Below are positions 21,865 to 33,569 of a DNA stretch of 64,000 bases, piece after piece. The DNA comes from Arthonia radiata (Eukaryota > Ascomycota > Arthoniomycetes > Arthoniales > Arthoniaceae), in the NCBI GenBank assembly GCA_002989075.1, contig PSQN01000017.1, forward strand, positions 1,798,001-1,862,000, written 5' to 3'. Positions within the stretch are counted from its first letter, which is position 1. The number at the start of each line of letters is the position of its first letter. A model generated the notes under the pieces. It saw nothing but the letters and a program-made list of their open reading frames with translations, did not search any database and was not told the DNA's origin. The position numbers were made by a program, and so were the translations under genes.

Positions 21865-22734
21865 ATGAAGTTCGTATGCCTTCACGGTGCAATTGGCAAC
21901 CCACAGGTCAGAACATACTGATTGCCGCTTCAATGTACATTACCCGCTGACACTGCGTTCACAACAGAACTTCAAAGTCCAGATAGGTATGTAACTCTGG
22001 TGAGCGCCGTGAAAACGAAGTGACTGACCGGTGCCTTAGATCCTATCATCAAAGAATTGGAATCCGACGGCAGCGCAAGCTTCTTCTTCGTCCAAGGCAA
22101 AGTCGCTGTCCACCCGCCGGCAGGTTTCCAGGAATACTTTGGGCCTGGCCCGCATTGGCGCTTCCTCGATGATCGCGGGACCGCGGAAAAAGCGATGCTG
22201 GAGCGCATCCGTCAATTCCCAGATGCTGCCACAGCTGAAGATACTCTAAGGAAGCTAGTACCCGAAGGAACGTCTCGAAACGACAACATACCACCGATCA
22301 GGCCATGCCTCGATTATATCTATGAGCAGATCGATAAAGAAGGAGATGTCGATGGCATTGTCGGATATTCAGAGGGAGCTATGATTGCTGCAACGATGCT
22401 GTTTGACGAGGAGCGGAGATTCCAAGAAACTGGCAGACCGCGACGTTTGAAGGTAGGGCTGTTCTTCAGCGGCTGGCCCGCAATGGATCCCGATGAGAAG
22501 GGTGCATTGCTTGCAGATGAGACTGATGAGATGGTGCATGTGCCGTCCATACACGTTATCGGGTCCGGTGACCCCTACCTACAGGGCGCCATGGGGCTGT
22601 ACAATTTGTTTGACGAAGACACCGCAGTCTTGTTCGACCATGCGAAAGGGCACACGATTCCAAGAGATTCCCGGACGCTCAAGGAGCTGGGAGACACCAT
22701 TCGAGAAGCATTGAAAAAGAGCCAAGATTTCTGA
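21865..22734 (+). CDS. FSH1-family serine hydrolase (LovG/CitA/OVCA2-like)
   Basis: An alpha/beta hydrolase of the FSH1 family. Members include LovG, which releases the finished chain from a highly reducing PKS in lovastatin synthesis, and general cytosolic hydrolases. Three exons, 21865-21906, 21968-21986 (only 19 nt) and 22040-22734, give 251 residues. The N-terminus MKFVCLHGAIGNPQNF is the family strand plus oxyanion region and appears only after both introns are removed. The nucleophile is Ser131 in GIVGYSEGAMIAA. Asp198 (VIGSGDPYL) and His225 (FDHAKGHTIP) complete the triad. There is no signal peptide or membrane segment, so it should be cytosolic. It starts 1.76 kb from the PKS start, in the opposite direction. 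A role in releasing the polyketide is an inference from position and family. Confidence 0.9.
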
Positions 22735-23078
22735 AGACGGTATTTTGGTAGACAGTACGATTGGTGTGGATTATTTCTGTACATTATGGGGTAGCATTTC
22801 CACAGCGAGCTCTACTCTGTACTCCTACAGTCTGCGTGCAAATTCGAAAATGCAGGACGCAACCAAAAAGCGAAACGCCAAGAGCTTGGGGAACGCAGCT
22901 TCCAGATAACGTAGCACTGTAAACTGGTAAATGCGGGTATATCTGTATCAGGAACGATGTGACGACACCTCCGGATTTAACGTTGCTCCGCCCACGCAAC
23001 CCATACGTAAATTCAAAGCCTGAGAACGAACTTCTCTCTCCACGATATCGACAAGCGACAACACCCAGAGCATCCACG
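22735..23078. other. Spacer before the ribosomal protein gene
   Basis: The 344 bp hold the hydrolase 3' flank and the rpl5 promoter. No feature is recognised. Confidence 0.5.
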
Positions 23079-24254
23079 ATGCCTTTCGTAAGTACCCACA
23101 GTCCTGCCGCACGTCATCCAGAGCTAGGCAAGGGTCGACGTTCGATAGCAATCCGGCGTCGAATTCTAGAGGGTCGCGCAAGATGCTACGATTGAGATGA
23201 TTGTAGCGCAAATTGCTGACCCGCGGATTCTGCTCAGACAAAGCTCGTGAAGAATAAGGCGTACTTCTCGTGAGTTCTGCTAGAACCTAGAATACTCTTA
23301 CGATGACTGACACCAGCAAGGCGATATCAGGTCAAGTACAAGCGGTACGATGCTCATGCCTCTGCGCACTAAGTCTCCACACGTTGCTCATCCGTTTACA
23401 GCCGCCGTGATGGCAAGACCGACTACTACGCTCGCAAGCGTCTGATCGCACAGGCGAAGAACAAGTACAACAGCCCGAAGTACCGTCTCGTAGTCCGCTT
23501 CACCAAGCGCGACATCATCTGCCAGATCGTCACCTCCGAGATTGGTGGAGACAAGATCTTCGTGGCCGCCTACGCCCACGAACTCAAGCGCTATGGCATC
23601 AAGCACGGCCTCACCAACTGGGCCGCTGCTTATGCGACCGGACTTCTCATCGCCCGCCGCGCACTGAAGAAGCTCGGACTGGACGAGACCTTCACCGGTG
23701 TGGAGGAACCTGACGGCGAGTACACCCTCACTGAAGCGGCTGAAGGCGATGACGATGAACCACGCCGCCCATTCAAGTGTTTCCTTGACGTTGGGTTGGC
23801 CCGTACGTCCACTGGTGCTCGTGTCTTCGGTGCCATGAAGGGCGCATCAGACGGTGGCCTCTACATTCCCCACTCCGAGAACCGCTTTCCTGGGTACGAC
23901 ATGGAAGCGAAAGAGCTGGATGCTGAGACTCTGCGCAAATACATCTTCGGTGGCCACGTCGCCGAATACATGGAGACGTTGGCCGACGACGACGAGGAGC
24001 GCTACAAGTCGCAGTTCCAACAGTACATTGACGACGGTATCGAGGCGGAGGGGTTGGAAGAGGTCTACAGTGAGGCTCACGGCAAGATTCGCGAAGATCC
24101 ATTCATGAAGGATCCGGACGCGCCCCCCAAGAAGAGCAAGGAGGAGTACAAGAAGGAGACCCTGAAGTATAAGCAGCCCAAGCTGAGCAAGGAGGAGAAG
24201 CGCCAGCGTGTGCAGCAGAAGGTCGGAGACTTGAAGGAGCAGCTTGACATCTAG
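23079..24254 (+). CDS. rpl5: 60S ribosomal protein L5 (uL18)
   Basis: This protein binds 5S rRNA in the cytosolic large ribosomal subunit. Four exons, 23079-23087, 23238-23269, 23321-23344 and 23402-24254, give 305 residues (yeast Rpl5 has 297). The first coding exon is only 9 nt (MPF). The split N-terminus reads [22 protein letters not shown], in pieces, and then [15 protein letters not shown]. Downstream signatures are [83 protein letters not shown] and the basic C-terminal helix. The introns are 150, 51 and 57 bp. The first is long and has a TGCTGAC branch site like those in the PKS introns. Several short 5' exons are usual in fungal ribosomal protein genes. Confidence 0.98.
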
Positions 24255-24822
24255 GCATGCTAGGTCGACGAGAACGTAGTTCACCGTGTACTAGGTGGAG
24301 CTAGTTGGTAGATCATCGTAAGGTGATCCTCAGCGGCGTGCACACACAACGTCACAGCGATGCATTCGAAGCATGAAATGCAAAATCGCAAGACGTCCTC
24401 ATCAACGCCTTATCCTTCATTACTCTACTGCAAACTTTAACGATGCCAGCAGTTGTTGTAACTTGTCTTGATTATAATTTGCGCTAAATACGGGTTTATG
24501 CAGCGGGCGCGCGAGTCATGCCGGGAGCGTGGCCTGTCGTCACTTGTAGCATGTGCCCGCTGCACGCCGTCCGAAGAATGCCGTTAGGTAGATAGTAGAC
24601 AACCGCTTGCTCCCAACAGCTCTCACAGTACTCACATATCTCATGCCATATCGACAGGCATCTTTAATTGCAGCACACCGCTGATAAATGCCTTCCAGAA
24701 TGTCCCAACCCGTCAGCTCATCGCGTCTCCGCAGCTAGCCGAAGGCTTGCGAGCGACCCCATAGTCTGCCTACCGGAGGCTTCCAATCTTCCTTGACTAC
24801 TCGGCTCGAAGCTCTTTACGAG
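24255..24822. other. Intergenic spacer
   Basis: The 568 bp between two genes on the same strand hold the rpl5 terminator region and the promoter of the LRR gene. Nothing specific is seen. Confidence 0.5.
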
Positions 24823-27800
24823 ATGAGCGGTGTTCACCATGGAGTAGACGTTAGCTGGCTGCACCACAATAATCCTAATAAAGGTATGTGACGGATGATC
24901 AGCGCTTGTTGTCCTTCCACGAACGTTGGAGACTGAATTGCGCGACTGTTAGACCTTTTGAAGACGAAGAAATCTGCTTCCAAACTCCAGCAGCTAACGC
25001 CCTCTTCGAACGAATCTCAGCACGACGATCGCAAGCGAGAGCCGACTAAGCCCCAGCAGACCCCCGCCGCCAGTCCGCCAGCTGTACTGCCAGCTGTACC
25101 GCCAACGAAATCTCCCAGCAAAAGAATCCTTCGTCGTGGTACTAGCTCGGAGAAGCTGATTGGTGATGTTTCGTCAAGTCCCGAAGAAACCAAATCTTCG
25201 AGGCGCCCTGGATGGATCTCGAATCTCTCTTCGAGATTCTCTTCGTCTCAGGTCAACACGCAGACACTCTCTCCCGGGTCACCTCAACAAGTTATCTCTA
25301 GCCAATCTTCCTCCGCCGAGACGCCTCAGACCCAGTCTTCTCAAGAGCCTTCAATAAATGTGGCTGATGGAGCCGAGGAAGTCGAAGATCTCGTACCATA
25401 CGTTCCACAGCAACCCAAAAGTAGCAACTTCCTTTCCAGTGCCATCAGACGTCTTTCATCATCTTCGCAACAAGGCAGACCAAGTTCAACTACACTGCAA
25501 GGCTCTACCTGTCCCCGAAAGATACTGAATGTCGACCGAGGGCGTGAAAGGACACCAGTCAAGGAGCTCGACCAGACAAAGCTCAGAAGAGTAGCATTCA
25601 ATGTAGACGTTGAGGTTGTTGGGGTGTCGAGATATGTTGATTCCGAAGAAGCAACCGACCCGGCGGTGCAAGCCAAAGACAAGAAAGTACAAGCGCGCAG
25701 CGAAGGCGAAGCCTTGAAGAACCCCCGAGCGTACGAAGACAAAGCCGATCAGCTCAACGCAAGCCAGGGATCTGCACAGCGAGCAAACTCGGGGGGCAGT
25801 GTGGATGATATTTTGGAGGGCGAGATGCTCGCCGCCGCGAAAAAGCACGAGCAGGATGCAGCGAGGCAAAAGCGGCATGAGAAGAAAGAGAAGAAACTCA
25901 AGGAAGCTGACCTCGTCAAAGAGACTGGCGCAGATGCTACGGCACCCATGTCGCCATCGTTTGCCAAACCGTCAACGCCTCATGGGCCTGACGACACTGG
26001 TGCAGGAAACAAGCCTCATGATCGACCCACTACTGACCCTTTGAGAATGTATAGAAGATGTTGTCAGCTTCGAGAAGCCCCCGTGCTTAAACGTATCAGT
26101 GAGCAGCTCGGAAGAGCAAAACCGGAGGTGGACAAGACTGGCATTCTCGAGAACCTCGATTTGAACGGTTCACGACTGCAACTTCCAGATGTCGTGTGTC
26201 TTGGTGACTGGCTTGCAATCGTGCCTGTCAGACGCTTGCAGCTCGATAACGCCAACCTGACTGACGAGAGTGTACGCATCATCTTGGCCGGCCTACTGGC
26301 TACTAAACCACTGGATTTTGTAAAGCGCAGGAGAGCCAGATCAAGCCCAACTCGACTTGAGCAAAAGCCGATACACCGTACTCCTGGCGTTATTGAGAAG
26401 ATCAGCCTACGCTCAAACCCGAAAATCACGAGCGAAGGATGGAGGCATATTTGCTTGTTTCTCAATCTTTCACATTCGTTGAAAGGCATTGATCTTGCAA
26501 TGACACCGTTTCCGGCCTCACAGTCCTCTGTCATGGCACAAAGCGCAAGGGAGACTCCTGAGATGCCCAAATCCAACCCCGGCGACGTTGCGAACGTGAT
26601 GTTCCAGTCCTTGTCGAGCCGTTCGCGAAAGTCAAGGCTCGAGGAGCTCATCTTCTCTCAATGCGACCTGAACGCATACACGGTGTCTAAAATCATTGAT
26701 GGCATTTGTGGAAGCAGTGTCAGTCGCCTCGGTCTAGCTAACAACCACTTGAATCATGAAGCTTTGGGGCATGTTGCGAGATACATCAAGTCTGGATCTT
26801 GCAGAGGCGTGGACCTTGGCGGCAATGACCTGCGAGAAGCAACAAGCATCCTTACAGAAGTGTTGACGCCAGAATCCCCGCTGTGGGCGCTGAGCCTTGC
26901 CGACTGCAACTTGGATCCTCCGTCGCTGGCTCGGTTGATGCCATCGCTCTTACCCTTGGCTGATTTCAGGTTTCTTGATTTATCTCATAACCGTGAGCTC
27001 TTCTCCGCCACGCCCAACGCGCTTGGCACCTTGAGAAGATATTTACCACAGCTTAAGGCTTTGCGGCGTGTGCAGTTTTCCGACACTGCAATGCAACCTG
27101 AGCAGGCCATCGCAATCGCGGAAATCTTACCTGATATTCGTAACCTGAATCACATCAGCTTCTTGGACAATCCTGAACTTGTCAAGCTGGCATCTGCCAC
27201 CGATCTGGCCACGCAAGAAGACTCCTGCGCTTATTATGCGTCGCTCATGTGGGCTGTCAGATTGTCTAAGACCATGCTCGCCATCGACGTCAATTTACCC
27301 ACGAGCGAGACGAACGAGGTCATACAAGCCTTGGGCAAACAAATTGATGCTTACTTGTTTCGAAACATAGATCGCTATACCTCCGTGGATGCTGTATCTG
27401 CCAAGGATCCCTCAAGCTTGATTCCAGATAAGGTTGAGCCTGGCAAAGAGGTTCCCGTTCCCGAGGTACTTGATCACCTGGTCGGGCACGACGCTGATCC
27501 TACCGCAGCTGCACCGCAAGACGCAGTGGTTGGACCAGACCAAGATTACATTGTCGGTGGCACTGGCGTTGTAAAGGCGCTGAGCTACGTGCTCAGCCAG
27601 AAGTCTGCGGACTTAAGACGCGCGTCTGGCCAGGTCACTCCAACGCAAGATACAGTGCAACAAGAGTCTGGCAAAGCCAAGGCGCGTGACTTGTCAAAGA
27701 ACATGTTGGGCAGTGCTCGCAAGATTCGCACAAGGCTGCAATTGGCGATGCAAAAGGAGCAGCACAAGGACGACGAGTTCATGATGCGTAAGTCATACTA

Positions 27801-28560
27801 TGCTGTCCAAGCGTCATCTGAGTCTTCTAACCGATACGCAGGCCGTCTACAATTCCTCGATCATACTCTGCAATCAATGATATCACGCTTCGAATCAGAG
27901 TTCCCTGAATGTTGCGTTACGAAATCGATCCCGCCACTATCGAATCTGCCATATCCTTTCTGTGGAGTTACACCAGGCTCTCCGCGCCCGCAAACCGCGG
28001 ACGCAACGTTAGCATCGAACTCCGATGGAGGGCCAGAGCCCATTGAGCCGCCTGCAGAAGAGGATCTTCAAGATGCCACGGAAGGCGAGAGCTTGGTCCG
28101 ATCACGGTCCAATTCAAACGCCAGCACAAATGCTGCCAGTAGCGACACAAGCACAATAAGTGGCGTTGCAGAGCGAAGCAGACCATTCTCAATAGACGCA
28201 AGTCAGCTTCCGACGCTTATGAACCGTAGGGATAGCGACTTTCCTCAGCCAAGCTCGCGACGCACATCAACAGCTAGTCTTGCGGCGAAAGCTCAGACGC
28301 TCGAAGAAGGCCAGATGCACAAGTTTGGACAGAGGGTGCGTCGAGACGTGCTGCCTCCTAGTGGGACGGATGATCATCTGCACAAGACCACATCGCGGGA
28401 CCCCGCTGAACCAGAGCATCTGCAGGCGCTGAGACAGCGACTGGAGCAGCTGGGCGGTGATGAGATCAGAGAGAGTGTGCTCGACATCGGTCTGGAGGCC
28501 ACTGTCAAGAGATGGGGTGAGGAGAGCGAGCAAATGCGGAGGGGTAGCAGTCCGGCCTAG
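24823..28560 (+). CDS. Large leucine-rich-repeat (RNI-like) protein
   Basis: Exons 24823-24883, 24953-27787 and 27842-28560 give 1204 residues. The start MSGVHHGVDVSWLHHNNPNK is joined in frame to the long second exon by a 69-bp intron, and this start is preferred to any internal ATG. Residues 1-370 are disordered and Ser/Pro/Lys-rich, with an Ala/Lys/Glu-rich helix near 295-325. The middle (about 395-800) has ribonuclease-inhibitor-like repeats such as VRRLQLDNANLTDESVRIIL, LEELIFSQCDLNAYTV, VSRLGLANNHLNHEAL, CRGVDLGGNDLREA and LWALSLADCNLDPPSL. The tail is again disordered and ends in a short helical region. Similar fungal proteins are sometimes named after yeast Mhp1, a cell-wall and microtubule protein; I cannot confirm that link. 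The last 54-bp intron is a multiple of three without a stop, so it could be retained. Confidence 0.88.
27788..27841 (+). other. 54-bp intron that stays in frame if retained
   Basis: It starts GTAAGT, has a CTAAC branch site 12 nt before the end and finishes GCAG, so it is a strong intron by signal. It is 18 codons long with no stop, so an unspliced mRNA would encode 18 more residues (beginning KSYYAVQ). Confidence 0.7.
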
Positions 28561-28956
28561 TATGCCAGTACTGAAGTAACGAGTTTCTTCTTGGCTATGA
28601 CCAAACGTTCGGTGGGAAAAGGATGAGAGATACCCAGCTTATGATCGGCAGGGGCTGCCTATTCACCATGGTGGGCGTATGAATATAATGTATTTACGCA
28701 TAGAATCGCTGCCGTCAAGGCGTTGAAGTTTGACCCCGAGTGCCCGACTACCTTGGCACCTTGGGAGAACCTTCAAATATTTGAAACCTTACCTAGAGAG
28801 GCAATTTATCTATCGTGATACTTCTAGGGTCCAGAGCTATGATGACGAAACGCCTCGCCTGAGGACCGCTGATAGTCCATCTCAGTCTACTTAACTCGAT
28901 ATCAAGATTGCCACGCAGTGACTGAAATTCCAACGGCAACAAATATAATACTCAGA
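28561..28956. other. Intergenic spacer
   Basis: The 396 bp between two plus-strand genes show no feature that I can support. Confidence 0.5.
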
Positions 28957-30703
28957 ATGGCATCAATGGCACCAAATACCTTTCGCAATGCCGCGCGACT
29001 CTGCTGTCGACGAAGCGCCAACGCCGCTCGCACATCATCCAACGCGCCTTTCGCTCGCGCCTGCGTTCATCAACCTAGACAGCAGCGAAGACAATACGTC
29101 TCATCAACTAAGCCCGATCATGCCACAGTCAATATTGACACCGCCATCAAAGCCGATCAAAAGGCTTTTCTGTCGCAGACAGGCAAGAAGCCACAAGACA
29201 CAGAAATGCCATCTACCGGCATGTCTGGTGACGTGATGATGTCGCCTGCTGCCGGTGTACTCAAGCAAGCTACGGTGATGGACGAGGGTACAAGACCAAT
29301 TTACCTTGACATGCAAGCGACGACTCCAGTCGACCCGAGAGTGTTGGACGCTATGCTCCCGTTCCTCACAGGCCTCTACGGAAACCCGCACAGTCGAACC
29401 CACGCTTATGGCTGGGAGTCCGAAAAAGTTTTGGAGCAAGGAAGAGAGCACATAGCAAACCTCATTGGCGCGGATCCTAAGGAGATCATCTTTACATCCG
29501 GTGCCACAGAGAGCAACAATATGAGCATCAAGGGCGTGGCGAGGTTCTTCGGACGTGGTGGAAAGAAGCGACATCTCATCACATGTCAGACAGAACACAA
29601 GTGCGTGCTGGACTCATGTCGGCATATGCAAGACGAGGGGTTTGAGGTCACGTATCTGCCGGTCGGCAACAATGGACTGATCGATATGGAGGAGCTGGAG
29701 AAGGCCATACGGCCAGAGACAGCACTTGTCAGCATTATGACGGTCAACAATGAGATCGGTGTCGTGCAGCCTGTCGAGGAGATCGGCAGGCTGTGCCGAA
29801 GCAAGAAAGTGTTTTTCCACACAGACGCAGCACAAGCTGTCGGGAAGATCCCAGTCGATGTGAACAAGATGAATGTCGATTTGATGTCACTATCAGGCCA
29901 CAAGATATACGGACCGAAGGGTATTGGGGCTTGCTACGTGCGAAGACGGCCAAGGGTGAGGTTAGACCCTATCATCAGCGGCGGTGGACAAGAGCGTGGT
30001 CTAAGGAGTGGGACCCTGGCGCCGCCACTTGCGATCGGTATGGGCGAAGCTGCACGGCTGTGTATGCAGGAGATGGAGGTGAGTCTTTACACCCGCTTGA
30101 AAACCCACCCTATTCCAAGGCCATCACGATGATGATCCGCTATACACATGCATGGCTTTCTGAACAGCGCGGGACAAGTCCCGTTGCTGTTTGTTGTTAC
30201 ACAGCAAGATTTCTGAGATTTGTCAATTACGCTCACTTCTGCATATGAATATGGGACATCGCGCTAACAGTTTTCCGCAGTATGACACCAAACGCATCTC
30301 TTACCTCTCCGACCGCTTGCTCTCGGGCCTTCTTTCTCTCGACCACACGTCGCAAAACGGCGATCCCGAGCGCTACTATCCCGGCTGTGTCAACGTATCT
30401 TTCGCGTACGTCGAGGGTGAATCCTTACTCATGGCACTCAAGGACATCGCCTTGTCATCAGGCTCTGCGTGCACTTCTGCTTCTCTCGAACCCTCATACG
30501 TCCTCCGAGCACTGGGCAACAGCGACGAGAGCGCACACAGCAGTATTCGCTTCGGCATCGGCCGCTTCACCACAGAGGACGAGATTGACTACGTGCTAAA
30601 GGCGGTGAAGGAGCGCGTGACCTTCCTCAGAGAGCTGAGCCCGCTGTGGGAGCTTGTGCAAGAGGGTGTGGATTTGAACACGATTCAGTGGAGTCAGCAT
30701 TAG
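28957..30703 (+). CDS. nfs1: Mitochondrial cysteine desulfurase Nfs1
   Basis: This PLP enzyme takes sulfur from cysteine and feeds it to the Isu scaffold for iron-sulfur clusters, and to tRNA thiolation. Exons 28957-30078 and 30281-30703 give 514 residues. The first 60 residues are rich in Arg, Ala and Ser with few acids, as in a mitochondrial presequence ([19 protein letters not shown]). The fold begins [38 protein letters not shown] and [12 protein letters not shown] follow. Lys316 in [10 protein letters not shown] binds PLP. Cys438 in [17 protein letters not shown] is the persulfide loop. [11 protein letters not shown] and the IscU-binding tail follow. A second ATG nine bases in is possible as the start. 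The 202-bp phase-0 intron is long for this locus and contains an inverted repeat, CGGGACAAGTCCCG. Confidence 0.98.
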
Positions 30704-31273
30704 ATATCGCTAGCCTCTATGGCACGCTCTGGGAGCGATGGGCGGTGCAAACAGCTTTGTAAGTCTTTATGAACTTTGACTGCAGGCTAGTATATATATT
30801 TCTCTACGCGAGTCTCCGGATCTTGGTAGGATGGTCACGTGCGCCGAGCCTCCGCCAAGCAATCGTAATCTCAATCCAACATTCCCGACATGCAAATGGA
30901 CTCATTCTTGAATCATAGCGATTTGTCGCTCAAGGCATGAGACAGGAGACGGAGCCTGCCAATCGTTTCAGCTTGCGCATTGCTTCGCGGAGATGAGCCG
31001 TTCGAGGACGAATAGGGGCTGAGTGCGACGGGTCGTCGATAGTTGTTGCCAGCGGCTTGCTACATGTAAGGTACATGTAGCACGCGAGAAGCTTGTTATT
31101 GCCTTTAAACGGGATACGGTCCCTCAGCGTGTACTCCGTAGACCCTGGGAGAAGGGGCCACATCTAGCCTGGCTGCCTCGCTTCCGCTCTGCCGCCTGCG
31201 TCGGCGGCAGACCCATTGAAGTCTATATAGCTGCCTCTGTGCTCGTCGACTTGACTTCGAGGTCCGTCCAGCG
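30704..31273. other. Intergenic spacer
   Basis: The 570 bp between nfs1 and the DUF6536 gene contain no recognised feature. Confidence 0.5.
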
Positions 31274-33569
31274 ATGGCTAGCTTCACACTGAAGCAGCCA
31301 AGACGCTCTGACTATGACCTCGTTGATGAGCATACCCCTGGACTGACGCTGGACGATTTACGCGCCGAGGGACTTGCGGCCGATACCAGCAAGGACACAG
31401 CATGGCGAAAGTATTTTCGATTGTCTAACGAGAGAGACACCCAGCCCAAGCCCAAGCGAGCAGCAACGAAATGGCCTGGATGGCGCCAATTGATATTGTC
31501 AGGAAGCGTATTCACTACCTTCGTCCTTGTAGTAAACATCGGACTACTGGCAGGCGCTGCAAATTCCAAAAAGATCAATGGCGCTCCAGGGAGGACGGGC
31601 GACGCGCTCGCTCTATACGGGGGCTCATGCAACACTGCGTCGAGGATCTTCACCGGACTGCATTTGTTGATCAACGGCTTCGCGACCGTCATGTTCACCA
31701 CTTCCACCGCCTGTATCCAAATATTACTGGCTCCCTCCCGCGAAGACATTGATCACTGCCATGCTCAACGGCGGTGGTGTCACGTTGGCATTATCAACTG
31801 GCGTAACATCAAGCTTGTCCCGCGCCGCAGGGCTTGCCTCGCCGCAGTGCTTGTCATCAGCTCCTTTCCGTTGCACCTCTTGTGAGTCTCGCGGTCAGTC
31901 ATTCGCAAATCTCTGAAGTACTCAACGTCTGTACAGCTACAATTCTTCGGTCTATCTTTCGCGAACAACAGTCAACTATTCTGCAACGGTAGTCGCACAA
32001 GATTTCTTGCCAGCAGGGTCCTGGAACACCACTTTGGACTACATACCCTATGGCGACCTCTTGCATGGCGACCTCGTTCAAGAAGCGAACAAACTCCAGA
32101 CTCCAGCAGCAGAAATGTCAGACATCCTGCAGACTTTTCAGCAAGACGCAAATCGTTTAAGTAGGATGGGAGTCAAGGAATGCGTCTCAGCGTTTCAGTC
32201 GGATATTATGTCCGAATACGCAAGCGTGATACTCATCTCCAACGATAGCAGCTCTCTACAGTCGGGATGGGCCTCCTGGTCAAGAGACATACATCGCATC
32301 GAGTCTCTTCGCTGGCCTTGCTTTGGCAATGCATCCGCGGACGGCAATTGCGAGCCTCTGAGGATGGACCCAACCCAGTCATGGATGATGCAGCTCCCTG
32401 GTGCAAGCAGTCCTGCCACTGGCACAGATTCAGACAGATCACACTTCGTGGCTATCGATCACTGCTTGGCGCTGCCGAGTCCAGGAACCTGCACAGTCAA
32501 TGTCAGCCGCACAATCATGAGCGTTGTTATCGTCACGACATTGATCAAACTCTCCTGCTTCAGTTGGATGCTTTTCATGGCAATGCATGAACCACTCGTG
32601 ACCATCGGAGATGTGATTGCCTCGTTCCTCGCCAAACCAGATCCAAATACCATCGGCCAAAGTTACCTGAGTTACAAAAATGTACATGGCGGTACGTGGG
32701 AAGACCAACCAAAGCAAAAACCTCCAAGGTGGACAGACGATAAGCACTTTTGGATCAACGTGTTCGATGGGCCGCAGTATGGTGTGACGGTGTTGTTGTA
32801 AGTTGTATTTATATACTAAAAATCACGCACTAAACCCCACTTTAGAATGATTGTGAGCATCGGGTGTGGCGGATATCTATGCTACGTCCAGGAAAGCAGC
32901 TACTTTAGATACCAGAGTGCTTCAAATATTGGGCTACCGAGCTCGAGCACGTCATTCGTCGGCAGCCGTTTACTTACCGCTCTGCCTCAGATACCTGTTG
33001 CAATCACAAACATCCTTTACAACAGCTCTTGGTCCACCATTGCGCTTTGTGCAGAGTATCAGCGCTACGCACACCGACGTCGCGGGTTGCGCGTCTCCGC
33101 ACGCCGCGGCGGCTTTCAACGAAGCACCTACCGTCTTTCCATGCCTATCCGCTACGTCATCCCTCAAACAACCGCCTGGGCCACAATGCACTTTCTGCTC
33201 TCGGAAACATGGACGTCTTCGATAACGAATGTTCGCGATGCCCTCGGCCGCAGTACGGACCAGTATCTGTCTACGTATCAGTGGATGTCAGGGACGTGGC
33301 TAGTCGCCGTCGTACTATACAGCCTTATGTTTCTAGCACTGGTGGGACAAGCGTTGCGCAAGTACCGAGGCGACATGCCCTTGGCGAGTACCTGCTCGGC
33401 TGCTATTAGCGCTGCGTGTCATCCACTGAGCACCAATGGTACCGAGACGTCCGCAACCGACGCTGTGCAGTATGGCCATAATGAGGGATTGTCGACCGAG
33501 GGTGCTTATCGCGCCGCTTTCTCTGGCGGCACCGTCGGGCCGCTTATGTGCGGCGTGAGGTATCAGTGA
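31274..33569 (+). CDS. Polytopic membrane protein with DUF6536
   Basis: Exons 31274-31881, 31937-32797 and 32846-33569 (55- and 48-bp introns) give 730 residues. The N-terminal 65 residues are cytosolic and charged. DUF6536 follows: WRQLILSGSVFTTFVLVVNI starts the first membrane helix, then LYGGSCNTASRIFTGLHLLI, STACIQILLAPSREDIDHCH, and RRACLAAVLVISSFPLHLL joined by splicing to FYNSSVY. A large loop (about residues 210-380) with several Asn-X-Ser/Thr sites should be outside. Helices near VVIVTTLIKLSCFSWMLFMA and a C-terminal set including SRLLTALPQIPVAITNILYN and PIRYVIPQTTAWATMHFLL complete it. The function of DUF6536 proteins is not known. They are common and variable in fungal accessory regions. 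No neighbour explains its role. Confidence 0.88.

Noticed and set aside
23847-24284. Leu-rich minus-strand frame opposite rpl5
   Set aside because: It is the antisense shadow of the Lys/Glu-rich rpl5 coding sequence, which makes poly-Leu in reverse.
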